From Pseudomonas sp. St316 (GTDB lineage Bacteria; Pseudomonadota; Gammaproteobacteria; Pseudomonadales; Pseudomonadaceae), in NCBI RefSeq assembly GCF_018325905.1, contig NZ_AP021901.1:2356001-2420000 (forward strand): a stretch of DNA of 64,000 bases. Reading direction: 5' to 3'. A program made the position numbers and the translations under genes. The notes beneath the pieces are model-generated. The model saw nothing but the letters and a program-made list of their open reading frames with translations, did not search any database and was not told the origin of the DNA. Each line of letters begins with the position of its first letter. Positions within the stretch are counted from its first letter, which is position 1. This document shows, piece after piece, positions 56,559-64,000 of this stretch.

Positions 56559-57779
56559 TCATTCTGCCAGGGACTGATCCACTAGCTCGATCCAGTGCCG
56601 CACGGGCGTGCGACCAGCGCCGTCGAGGTGGTTCTGGCAGCCGACGTTGGCGGTGACGATCAGCTCCGGCTGGCCACTTTCCAGCGCGTTTAGGCGGTTG
56701 TCGCGTAGCTGCCGCGCCAGGGCCGGCTGGGTCAGCGAATAGGTGCCGGCCGAGCCGCAACACAAATGGCCGTCGGGCACCTCGGTGAGGTTGAAACCCA
56801 GCCGCGTCAACAATGCTTCGATGCTGCCACCGAGTTTCTGTGCGTGTTGCAAGGTGCAGGGGCAATGCACGGCGATACGCTGGTTCCTGGCTGCGCAGAT
56901 CTGTTCCAGCGGTTCCTTGCCGAGCACTTGCACCAGGTCCAGTGCCCGTTCACTCACCTGTTTGGCCTTGGCGGCGTAGGCACGGTCATGTTCCAGCAGA
57001 TGCCCGTAGTCCTTGATGAATGCGCCGCAGCCGCTGGCTGTCTGGACGATGGCTTCAGCGCCGTTTTCCAGGTGTGGCCACCAGGCGTCGATGTTCTGGC
57101 GGGCGCGGTCCAGCCCGGTGGCCTGGGCGTCGAGGTGATAATCCAGCGCGCCGCAGCATCCGGCTTGCGCACAGGGGATCACGCTGATGCCGAGTCGATC
57201 CAGTACCCGCGCTGCCGAGGTATTGGTGTTGGGCGACAGGCCCGGTTGCACGCAACCTTCGAGCATCAACACCGTACGCCGATGCCGCAGAGGCGGGCGC
57301 TCGCCGTGAGGCGGGGAAGGGCGGGGCAACTTGGCGATCAGGTTCGCCGGCAGCAACGGACGCAAGACCGTCCCAAGACGCAGCAGGGCCTTGAACCGCT
57401 CGGGGCTGGCGGCCAGGCTGCGCAACCCCAGGCGCAGCGCGCGTTGGCCGGCGGGGCGCGGCACGGCACGATCGACCACCGCCCGGCCGATGTCCAGCAG
57501 GTTGTGATAATCCACGCCGGATGGACAGGTGGTCTCGCAGTTGCGACACGACAGGCAGCGATCCAGGTGCAGTTGGGTGCTGGCCGTCGCCGGCTGGCCT
57601 TCGAGCACTTGCTTGATCAGGTAGATGCGTCCGCGCGGGCCGTCCAGTTCATCGCCGAGCAATTGGTAAGTGGGGCAGGTGGCATTGCAGAAACCGCAAT
57701 GCACGCAACTGCGCAGGATCCGCTCGGCTTCTTCGGCGCGGGGCAGATTTTTGCTTTCCTCACTGAACCGAGTCTGCAT
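56559..57779 (-). CDS. glcF: glycolate oxidase iron-sulfur subunit GlcF
   Basis: This 406-residue protein has two [4Fe-4S] sites: SCVHCGFCNATCPTYQ and CLSCRNCETTCPSGVDYH. It also has two CCG domains (GCCGALDYH, HLCCGSAGTYS) typical of GlcF and lactate/glycerol oxidoreductase C subunits. It passes electrons from GlcDE to the membrane quinone pool. It is the third gene of glcDEF, 15 bases after glcE. The hglS gene follows 88 bases later. Confidence 0.95.
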   Translation of the reverse strand: MQTRFSEESKNLPRAEEAERILRSCVHCGFCNATCPTYQLLGDELDGPRGRIYLIKQVLEGQPATASTQLHLDRCLSCRNCETTCPSGVDYHNLLDIGRAVVDRAVPRPAGQRALRLGLRSLAASPERFKALLRLGTVLRPLLPANLIAKLPRPSPPHGERPPLRHRRTVLMLEGCVQPGLSPNTNTSAARVLDRLGISVIPCAQAGCCGALDYHLDAQATGLDRARQNIDAWWPHLENGAEAIVQTASGCGAFIKDYGHLLEHDRAYAAKAKQVSERALDLVQVLGKEPLEQICAARNQRIAVHCPCTLQHAQKLGGSIEALLTRLGFNLTEVPDGHLCCGSAGTYSLTQPALARQLRDNRLNALESGQPELIVTANVGCQNHLDGAGRTPVRHWIELVDQSLAE

Positions 57780-57794
57780 AGTTAGCGTCCTGAA

Positions 57795-58853
57795 CTAAAG
57801 CTCCGGGTACATCCGCCCAGGGTTGAACAGCCCCAGGGGATCGAGCTGGGCCTTGAGTTGCCGGTGATAGCGCAGCAGTGCCGGGGCCAGCGGTTGGAAC
57901 GGTGTATCGCAGGCACCCTGACGATAGCAGGTGGCATGGCCGCCCACTTCATGGGCCAGGGTTTGCACGGTATTGGCATCGGTTTTCAACCAGCGTTGCG
58001 CGCCGCCCCAGTCGATCAGTTGCGTGCCGGGCAGGGCGAGGGGGCCGGTGTGGTTGGGCAATGACAGGCGCCACAGCGGCAAGCCTTCATCGAAGAATGC
58101 CAGCCGGTGCTCATTGAGTGCCGTCCAGTACTGATCGTCGATCACCTCACCACCGAAACGTTGATGAGCGGCGCTGACCGAGCCTTCGCCACCCTCCAGG
58201 CGCAGGTGCAGGCAGCCGTCGTCATGGCTGGCGGCGCTGATGGGCAACGGCTGGCGGCCCCATTCGGCGAGTTTCTCCAACGCCTCAGTGCTGTCCAGTT
58301 CCAGGCGAATGCTCAGGCTGTGACGGGGCTTGGGCAGGACCTTCAAGGAGACTTCGGTGATCATCCCCAGGCAGCCGAAACTGCCGGTCAACAGGCGCGA
58401 GAGGTCGTAGCCGGCGACGTTCTTCATCACCTCGCCGCCGAAACGCAGCAACGTGCCGTGGCCGCTGATCAGGCGCGTGCCCAGGACGAAGTCGCGCACC
58501 GAGCCGGCCCACGGGCGACGTGGTCCCGATAGTCCGGCAGCGACCATGCCGCCGACCGTGGCGTCGTCGCCGAACGCCGGCGGTTCGCAGGGCAGCCGCT
58601 GCCCGGCGGCGTCGAGGGCGCTGAGCAGCTCGCGCAATGGCGTGCCGGCCCGGGCCGTGATGACCAATTCGGTGGGGTCGTAGTGGACGATGCCACGGTG
58701 CACGCGGGTGTCCAGCACTTCGCCGGCCACTTCGTGCCCCAGGAAAGCCTTGCTGTTAGAACCCTGGATGCGCAGCGGCGTGGCGTCGGCCCGGGCGCGA
58801 TTGACCTGTTCGAGCAGCAGGGCGCTGGCGTCCTGGTCGGCTTGGCGGTTCAT
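57795..58853 (-). CDS. glcE: glycolate oxidase FAD-binding subunit GlcE
   Basis: This is a 352-residue protein with the FAD-binding-4 fold: LRIQGSNSKAFLG, then TELVITARAGTPLRELLSAL, PAFGDDATVGGMVAAGLSGPRRP and VRDFVLGTRLISGHGTLLRFGG. GlcE is the second, shorter FAD subunit. The start overlaps the glcD stop by one base (TGATG), so the two are coupled. It lies 15 bases before glcF. Confidence 0.95.
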   Translation of the reverse strand: MNRQADQDASALLLEQVNRARADATPLRIQGSNSKAFLGHEVAGEVLDTRVHRGIVHYDPTELVITARAGTPLRELLSALDAAGQRLPCEPPAFGDDATVGGMVAAGLSGPRRPWAGSVRDFVLGTRLISGHGTLLRFGGEVMKNVAGYDLSRLLTGSFGCLGMITEVSLKVLPKPRHSLSIRLELDSTEALEKLAEWGRQPLPISAASHDDGCLHLRLEGGEGSVSAAHQRFGGEVIDDQYWTALNEHRLAFFDEGLPLWRLSLPNHTGPLALPGTQLIDWGGAQRWLKTDANTVQTLAHEVGGHATCYRQGACDTPFQPLAPALLRYHRQLKAQLDPLGLFNPGRMYPEL

Positions 58854-60352
58854 CAGAAACGCTCCAGTTCAGGAAACGGCAACTGCCCGCCATGGATGTG
58901 CATGGCACCGAACTCGGCGCAGCGGTGCAGGGTGGGAATGTTCTTGCCGGGGTTGAGCAGGCCTCGGGGATCGAACGCTGCTTTTACCGCGTGGAACAGG
59001 TTCAGTTCGTCGCTGTTGAACTGCGTGCACATCTGATTGATTTTTTCCCGGCCGACGCCGTGCTCGCCGGTGATGCTACCGCCCACGTGCACGCACAGTT
59101 CGAGGATTTTCCCGCCCAGGGTTTCGGCACGCTCAAGTTCGCCAGGCTGGTTGGCATCGAACAGGATCAGGGGGTGCATGTTGCCGTCACCGGCGTGAAA
59201 GACGTTGGCGACGCGCAGGCCATGCTCGGCACCGAGGCTGGCGATGCGCTGCAGGACCTCGGGCAAGGCGCGTCGCGGGATGGTGCCGTCCATGCAGTAA
59301 TAATCCGGCGCCAGGCGCCCCACCGCCGGGAAGGCGTTCTTGCGCCCGGCCCAGAACCGCAGCCGTTCAGCCTCGTCCCGCGCCTGGCGCACCTCGGTGG
59401 CACCGGCCTGTTGCAGCACCTGGCGGACCCGTTCGCAATCGTCATGGACATCGGCTTCGACTCCGTCCAGTTCACACAGCAGGATCGCTTCGGCGTCCAC
59501 CGGATAGCCGGCGTGGATGAAGTCTTCGGCGGCACGGATCGCCAGGTTGTCCATCATTTCCAGGCCGCCGGGGATGATCCCGGCGGCGATGATGTCGGCC
59601 ACCGCCCGCCCGGCCTTGTCCACCGAATCGAAACTGGCCAGCAGCACCTTGGCGACCTGGGGCCGGGGCAACAGTTTGACCGTCACTTCGGTGATCACCC
59701 CCAGCAAGCCTTCGGAACCGGTGAACAGTGCCAGCAGGTCCAGGCCCGGCGAATCCAGGGCTTCGCTGCCCAGGGTCAGGCGTTCGCCTTCGACGGTGAG
59801 GATTTCCAGCTGCAACAGGTTATGCACGGTCAGACCGTACTTTAGGCAATGCACGCCACCGGCGTTTTCCGCGACATTGCCGCCGATGGAACAGGCGATC
59901 TGCGACGACGGATCCGGTGCGTAATACAGCCCGAACGGCGCCGCCGCCTGGGAGATCGCCAGGTTGCGCACACCTGGCTGAAGCCGTGCGGTGCGGGCGT
60001 TGGGGTCGATGTGCAGGATCTGGTTGAACCGCGCCATCACCAGTAACACGCCGCTTGCCAGAGGCAGGGCGCCGCCGGACAGACCGGTCCCGGCGCCCCT
60101 GGCGACCACCGGCACATTCTGCCCGTGGCAGAGCTTAAGCAACGCTTGCGCCTGCTCGACGCGCCTGGGCAATACCACCAGCAGGGGCGTGGTGCGATAG
60201 GCTGACAAGCCGTCGCATTCGTAGGGCTTGAGGTCTTCCTCGCGGTGCAGGATGTCCAGGTCTGGAATCTGTGCTTGCAAGGCTTGAAGCAGGACCTGCT
60301 TGTCCACCTTGGGCAAGGGGCCGTCGAGGTGTTCGTCGTAGAGGATGTTCAT
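58853..60352 (-). CDS. glcD: glycolate oxidase catalytic subunit GlcD
   Basis: This 499-residue flavoprotein has the FAD site VVARGAGTGLSGGALPL, then GVRNLAISQAAAPFGLYYAPDPSSQ and IGGNVAENAGGVHCLKYG. The C-terminal FAD-oxidase domain includes VGGSITGEHGVGREKINQM (catalytic His of the family). It oxidises glycolate and some other D-2-hydroxy acids; the D-2-hydroxyglutarate dehydrogenase family is closely related. It is the first gene of glcDEF. No glcC regulator is adjacent. A REPIN lies 34 bases upstream. Confidence 0.95.
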   Translation of the reverse strand: MNILYDEHLDGPLPKVDKQVLLQALQAQIPDLDILHREEDLKPYECDGLSAYRTTPLLVVLPRRVEQAQALLKLCHGQNVPVVARGAGTGLSGGALPLASGVLLVMARFNQILHIDPNARTARLQPGVRNLAISQAAAPFGLYYAPDPSSQIACSIGGNVAENAGGVHCLKYGLTVHNLLQLEILTVEGERLTLGSEALDSPGLDLLALFTGSEGLLGVITEVTVKLLPRPQVAKVLLASFDSVDKAGRAVADIIAAGIIPGGLEMMDNLAIRAAEDFIHAGYPVDAEAILLCELDGVEADVHDDCERVRQVLQQAGATEVRQARDEAERLRFWAGRKNAFPAVGRLAPDYYCMDGTIPRRALPEVLQRIASLGAEHGLRVANVFHAGDGNMHPLILFDANQPGELERAETLGGKILELCVHVGGSITGEHGVGREKINQMCTQFNSDELNLFHAVKAAFDPRGLLNPGKNIPTLHRCAEFGAMHIHGGQLPFPELERF

Positions 60353-60385
60353 GCAGTCGATACCCCTCTGCCGCCACTAATCCCT

Positions 60386-60473
60386 GTGGGAGCGAGCTTG
60401 CTCGCGATGGCGGTGTGTCAGCTTGCATTCATGTTGAATGTGTCATCCCTATCGCGAGCAAGCTCGCTCCCAC
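60386..60473. repeat. single REPIN upstream of glcD
   Basis: A forward REP at 60386 (GTGGGAGCGAGC...GCTCGCGAT) and an inverted REP ending at 60473 enclose a loop with GTGTGTCAGCTTGCATTCATG. It lies between the glcD start and the hydrolase stop, both on the minus strand, and fills most of the 153-base gap. Confidence 0.9.
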
Positions 60474-60505
60474 AGGGGGTTCATTCTGTTATTTTTGCAT
60501 CGCCG

Positions 60506-61435
60506 TCACTGCCCCAACCCCTTGAGAAATTCCCGGTACAGCGCCGCGGTTTTTCCCGGTCGTTCGACCATGGGCATATGGCCGATACCGTCCCAGATTT
60601 CCACCCGCAAATCGGCGATGCCCTTGCTCCACACCGGCACGCTGCTGACGTCGATCAGCCGGTCCTTGCGCCCCCAGAGTAGCAGCGACGGGGCACGGAT
60701 GTCGGCCAGGCGCGGTTCCATCGGCGGACTGGCGCGAAAATCGACGAAGATCTCCGCCAGTTCATCGCGGCGCTGTTCGTAACGTTCGGCCATGGCCGCC
60801 AGCACCACGCTGGGCACCCAGGGTGGGGAGGCCATGGTCATTGCGTAGAACGGCGCGAAATCGTCCCGCGAGTCGACGAGGAACGGGTTATGCCCGGCGG
60901 CCAGGTGGCGTTCCATGTCGCTGGCCTGGGGTGCGGTGACACCGGCCGGATCGATCAGCGCCAGGGTCAGCACGCGCTCGGGCGACGTGGCCGCCAGCCA
61001 TGCGGCGAGGTAGCCGCCCATGGAATTGCCAATCACATGGACCTTGTCCAGGCCACAGGCGTCGAGCAATTCGATGACCCGCCGGGCCTGGGTCGGGATG
61101 TCATAGCCGCCACCGGCCTTGAAGCCGGTTTCGCCGTGGCCGGCCAGGTCGGGCACCACCACCCGGTAGTCGCCGACAAAATGCCGGGCAAAGCGTAGCC
61201 AGAGATTCTTGTCGGCGCTGTAGCCATGCAGCATCAGGATGCTGCCGGACGCTTCATAAGGCCCACCTTGCCAGGTCGAGACGGTCATCTCGCTGATGGG
61301 GACGATGATCTTGTGCAACCGGTAGAGACGTGCCTCCAGCGCCATGCCCATGTCGTACAGCACATGGCCGATGCCTGGATACGTCAACCAGCTCCAGGCG
61401 ATAAACACGGCAAGGACTACCCACAACACCAGCAT
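60506..61435 (-). CDS. membrane-anchored alpha/beta hydrolase
   Basis: This is a 309-residue protein with one N-terminal helix (MLVLWVVLAVFIAWSWL) that acts as an anchor. The hydrolase fold has LMLHGYSADKNLWLRFA (oxyanion), VPDLAGHGETGF, the nucleophile Ser in VIGNSMGGYLAAW, Asp in LWGRKDRLIDV and His in DGIGHMPMVE. It resembles Pseudomonas lipase/esterase-like proteins with an inner-membrane anchor. The substrate is unknown. It stands alone, upstream of the glc operon. Confidence 0.85.
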   Translation of the reverse strand: MLVLWVVLAVFIAWSWLTYPGIGHVLYDMGMALEARLYRLHKIIVPISEMTVSTWQGGPYEASGSILMLHGYSADKNLWLRFARHFVGDYRVVVPDLAGHGETGFKAGGGYDIPTQARRVIELLDACGLDKVHVIGNSMGGYLAAWLAATSPERVLTLALIDPAGVTAPQASDMERHLAAGHNPFLVDSRDDFAPFYAMTMASPPWVPSVVLAAMAERYEQRRDELAEIFVDFRASPPMEPRLADIRAPSLLLWGRKDRLIDVSSVPVWSKGIADLRVEIWDGIGHMPMVERPGKTAALYREFLKGLGQ

Positions 61436-61694
61436 GTTTTGCCCTCCATGGGTCAGATACCGTTAAGTGAAGCTGAAACCCGAGCACATCGCGATGAGAT
61501 GGCCGCATTTGCTTTGCTACTGGCTATGACAGCCCCCGGATGACTCATGTATAGCCAAAATTCGCGGCAGGGCCCGACATTTAGAAGAGAATAAATACCC
61601 CTTCATTCAGTGGTGGCTATTTGATGCTGCCCTGATAGACTCCAAGCGACCCCCCGTCCCAATGACCTGGGAAACCCGCAGTGCAGAGGCTTCT

Positions 61695-62780
61695 ATGCAA
61701 AAAACGGGAAAAAAGGGACGGACGTTGGCCAGGAGGCTGTATATATCGCGCATTCTGGGCCTGACGCTGGGGTTGCTGTTGGTGAGTGCTGCCGTCTTTC
61801 CCCTCGAGCCGGCGCCGTGGGTCTGGGGTTTCATGCTATTCAACGGCCTGCTCTGGCCGCATCTGTCTTATTGGTGGGCTCGCCGATGCGCGGTGCCGTA
61901 TCACGCCGAATACCGAAATTTGTTGATCGACGCTTTTCTTGGCGGCTTCTGGGTCGCGGCGATGCAGTTCAATCCGCTGCCCACGGCCGTCACGTTGGCG
62001 ATGATGGCGATGAACAACGTTGCCATCGGCGGCCTGCGTTTCCTGCTTATCGGGGCGCTGGCCCAAGTGGCAGGCATTGTCGTGGGTGAGCTGATCTTCC
62101 CGTTGACCAGCGTGCCCATGACCAGCCCGGCGCAGATCTACGCCTGTTTGCCGTTGCTGTGCCTGTATCCGATGGCACTGGGTTGGTTTTGCTTTCGCCA
62201 GGCCTACACCCTGGGCCGGCAAAAGCGCGAGTTGCTGGCCCTGAGTCGTACCGACAGCCTGACCGGGTTGCTGAACCATGGCGCCTGGAAAGATCGCCTC
62301 GACGAGGAGTTCCAGCGTTGCTTGCGTCAGCCACCGGAGCAGCTACCCCATGGCGCGATTGCGCTGATCGACATTGACCATTTCAAGGTCATCAATGACA
62401 CCTACGGCCATGGGGCCGGCGATGTCGTGCTGCGCCAGCTTGGCAAGCTGCTCAGGCAAAACCTGCGCGCCGCCGACGTGGTCGGGCGTTATGGTGGCGA
62501 TGAGTTCTGCGTGATTCTGCCGGACCTGACGCTGCACAACGCCGTGCAGGCCATGGACGGTTTGCGCGAGCGTTTCGCGACCCTCAGCTACGAGCAGGAC
62601 CCGGCGCTGAAGGTGAGCTTGAGCATTGGCCTGGCGGCGTTCAACCCGGCCTATGGCGACGCGAGCCTCTGGCTTAGCGATGCGGACCAGGCGCTGTACG
62701 CAGCCAAGACCACCGGACGCAACCGGGTCACTTGCCACCGGCATCGGCAGGTGTCGGCGGAGGCCGTCATTTCCCTCTGA
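61695..62780 (+). CDS. MASE2-GGDEF diguanylate cyclase (DgcC/AdrA-like)
   Basis: This 361-residue inner-membrane protein has a MASE2 domain (residues about 10-165): RRLYISRILGLTLGLLLVSAAVF, WPHLSYWWARR and AAMQFNPLPTAVTLAMMAMNNV. A GGDEF domain follows (about 190-350) with the intact active site RYGGDEF, DIDHFKVINDTYGHGAGD and the closing YAAKTTGRNRV. No I-site RxxD is obvious upstream of GGDEF (LRAADVV lies there). The layout matches AdrA/DgcC, which raise c-di-GMP and favour EPS production. ATG at 61695 is preferred because AGAGG precedes it; 61662 is also open. Confidence 0.88.
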   Translation: MQKTGKKGRTLARRLYISRILGLTLGLLLVSAAVFPLEPAPWVWGFMLFNGLLWPHLSYWWARRCAVPYHAEYRNLLIDAFLGGFWVAAMQFNPLPTAVTLAMMAMNNVAIGGLRFLLIGALAQVAGIVVGELIFPLTSVPMTSPAQIYACLPLLCLYPMALGWFCFRQAYTLGRQKRELLALSRTDSLTGLLNHGAWKDRLDEEFQRCLRQPPEQLPHGAIALIDIDHFKVINDTYGHGAGDVVLRQLGKLLRQNLRAADVVGRYGGDEFCVILPDLTLHNAVQAMDGLRERFATLSYEQDPALKVSLSIGLAAFNPAYGDASLWLSDADQALYAAKTTGRNRVTCHRHRQVSAEAVISL

Positions 62781-62865
62781 GATGGCCACCTGCTGTCTAG
62801 AGCCTTGGTTCATTGTCGGGTAGGGTGCCTGTGGCACTCTTTCGATACGGAACAAGGATGAAATC

Positions 62866-64000
62866 ATGACGATGACCGCTCTTCGCACTCGCCTGGCCGT
62901 CAGTCTCGGCCTGAGCCTGGCCCTTGGCGCCTTCGCCCCCATGGCCTTTGCGCAGCCCCACCAGCAAGTCCTGACCGACGCCGAACAATACAAGGGCGAA
63001 GCCCTCAAACTGTTGGAACGGCTGGTGAATGTCGACTCCGGTTCCGGTTATGTAGCGGGGCTGACCCAGGTCGGTGACATTGCCATCGACGAATTGAAGA
63101 CGCTGGGCGCCACCATTGAAAAGGTGCCGAATTCAGACGGTACCCAACACATCCTGGCGACCCTCAAGGGCACTGGCAAGGCGAAGATCCTGCTGATGGC
63201 CCACATGGACACGGTGTTCAAGGAAGGCTCGGCCGCCGAGCGTCCATTCCACATCAAGGACGGTCGCGCTTATGGGCCGGGGGTGATGGACGACAAGGGT
63301 GGCATCGTCGCCGGGATCTATGCGTTGAAGATCCTCAAGAACCTCGATTTCAAGAATTACGCGCAGATCACCTTCCTGCTCGATGCCAGCGAAGAAACCG
63401 GCTCGGACCTGGCCACCGACCTGATCAAGAGAACCGCCAAGGCCCATGACGTGACCCTCAACCTCGAGCCGGGGCGCCCGGCCGATGGCTTGGTGGTGTG
63501 GCGCAAGGGCAGTGCCACGGCGTTGGTGGAGGTCAAGGGCAAGGTATCCCACGCCGGTGTCGCGCCGGAACTGGGGCGCAATGCGGCGATGGAAGCGGCG
63601 CATCAGATTCTGCAACTGGGCAAGCTCGGCGACGCGCAAAAGAAAACCACCATCAACTTCACGGTGCTCCAGGCGGGCGACCGGACCAACGTGATCCCCG
63701 ACCGGGCCAGCGCCAAGGCTGACGTGCGGGCGGCGGTGCCGGAGGAATTCGACCGCATCGAAAAAGACCTGGCCCGGGTGTCGCAGGACAAATTGATCGC
63801 CGACACCGAAGTCACCACCAGCCTCAAGCGCGGCCTGCCGCCGATGCCGCAGACGGCGGAGTCGGACCGGTTGATGGCCATGGCCCAAGGTATCTACGGC
63901 GAACTGGGGCGCAAACTCACCGAAGAAGGCAGCGGTGGGGCGGCGGATGCCAGCCTGTCGGCCGGGGTGGGCACACCGACGCTGGATGGCTTTGGCATTG
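62866..64000 (+). CDS. M20 metallopeptidase, glutamate carboxypeptidase-like, cut by window end
   Basis: The frame runs from ATG 62866 (AAGGATG upstream) to the window end, so 378 residues are seen and the C-terminus is missing. Residues 1-30 form a Sec signal peptide (LAVSLGLSLALGAFAPMAFA). M20 features follow: LLMAHMDTVF (first zinc His), YGPGVMDDKGG (bridging Asp), LDASEETGS (catalytic Glu pair) and NLEPGRP (zinc ligand region). The central lid domain holds VSHAGVAPELGRNAA. Relatives are glutamate carboxypeptidase/carboxypeptidase G2 enzymes. It is periplasmic and follows the cyclase gene by 85 bases. Confidence 0.9.
   Translation, partial: MTMTALRTRLAVSLGLSLALGAFAPMAFAQPHQQVLTDAEQYKGEALKLLERLVNVDSGSGYVAGLTQVGDIAIDELKTLGATIEKVPNSDGTQHILATLKGTGKAKILLMAHMDTVFKEGSAAERPFHIKDGRAYGPGVMDDKGGIVAGIYALKILKNLDFKNYAQITFLLDASEETGSDLATDLIKRTAKAHDVTLNLEPGRPADGLVVWRKGSATALVEVKGKVSHAGVAPELGRNAAMEAAHQILQLGKLGDAQKKTTINFTVLQAGDRTNVIPDRASAKADVRAAVPEEFDRIEKDLARVSQDKLIADTEVTTSLKRGLPPMPQTAESDRLMAMAQGIYGELGRKLTEEGSGGAADASLSAGVGTPTLDGFGI

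Overview
The window is a GC-rich chromosome segment of a fluorescent Pseudomonas. The P. fluorescens group (P. corrugata or brassicacearum side) is my best guess. The evidence is the many GTGGGAGCGAGC/GCTCGCGAT REP-type palindromes, the codon usage, and the gene set: glcDEF, HglS, CigR-family protein, PACE exporter beside a LysR gene, and an AttEFGH-like transporter. No rRNA or tRNA gene, CRISPR array or prophage was seen.

Layout. 1-13.9 kb holds small and accessory genes: hypotheticals, a DUF6434 protein, an AraC regulator, an AT-richer DUF900 lipoprotein, a LysR/PACE pair, lipoproteins, a SpoT-like HD protein divergent from an FRG-domain protein, AzlCD, an MFS transporter and a CigR-like protein. 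Three copies of a small, apparently undescribed palindromic repeat lie in the first 5.7 kb. 13.9-15 kb is a tandem REPIN array. 15-23.2 kb is a sigma-54 enhancer-binding regulator divergent from a six-gene ABC importer operon of the GlpSTPQUV glycerol-transporter type, with a visible -24/-12 promoter, upstream GTTCA repeats and an intrinsic terminator. 23.25-23.68 kb is a second REPIN array.

24.8-42.8 kb is one tight, minus-strand Wzx/Wzy-type exopolysaccharide operon. In transcription order it encodes UDP-glucose dehydrogenase, a UDP-sugar epimerase, an initiating sugar transferase, a BY-kinase-like ATPase lacking the Walker A lysine, a Wza-like export protein, a Wzz/GumC-like protein, GT4, a Wzy-like polymerase, two GT2 enzymes, a polysaccharide deacetylase, a Wzx-like flippase, a glycosidase-like secreted protein, two acyltransferase-like proteins and a ChbG/YdjC deacetylase. 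Most neighbours overlap by about 4 bases. A membrane phosphoethanolamine-transferase-like protein and an OafA-type acyltransferase follow beyond the operon promoter and may decorate the polymer. A third REPIN array between them is split by a complete IS3-family element.

49-64 kb holds an AttEFGH-like ABC system (ATPase, double FtsX permease, AttH lipoprotein), two small proteins, an orphan Hcp, HglS (2-oxoadipate to D-2-hydroxyglutarate) beside glcFED, an alpha/beta hydrolase, a MASE2-GGDEF diguanylate cyclase and the start of an M20 peptidase cut by the window end.

Main points for a second look: (1) five genes are each broken by exactly one missing base in a homopolymer, which looks like systematic sequence error and should be corrected before calling pseudogenes; (2) the two importer ATPases carry complementary defects that predict one canonical and one degenerate ATP site; (3) three REPIN arrays share a 134-136 bp period with different unit sequences; (4) the IS element has a hairpin covering its own Shine-Dalgarno sequence; (5) HglS lies directly downstream of a D-2-hydroxyacid oxidase operon.
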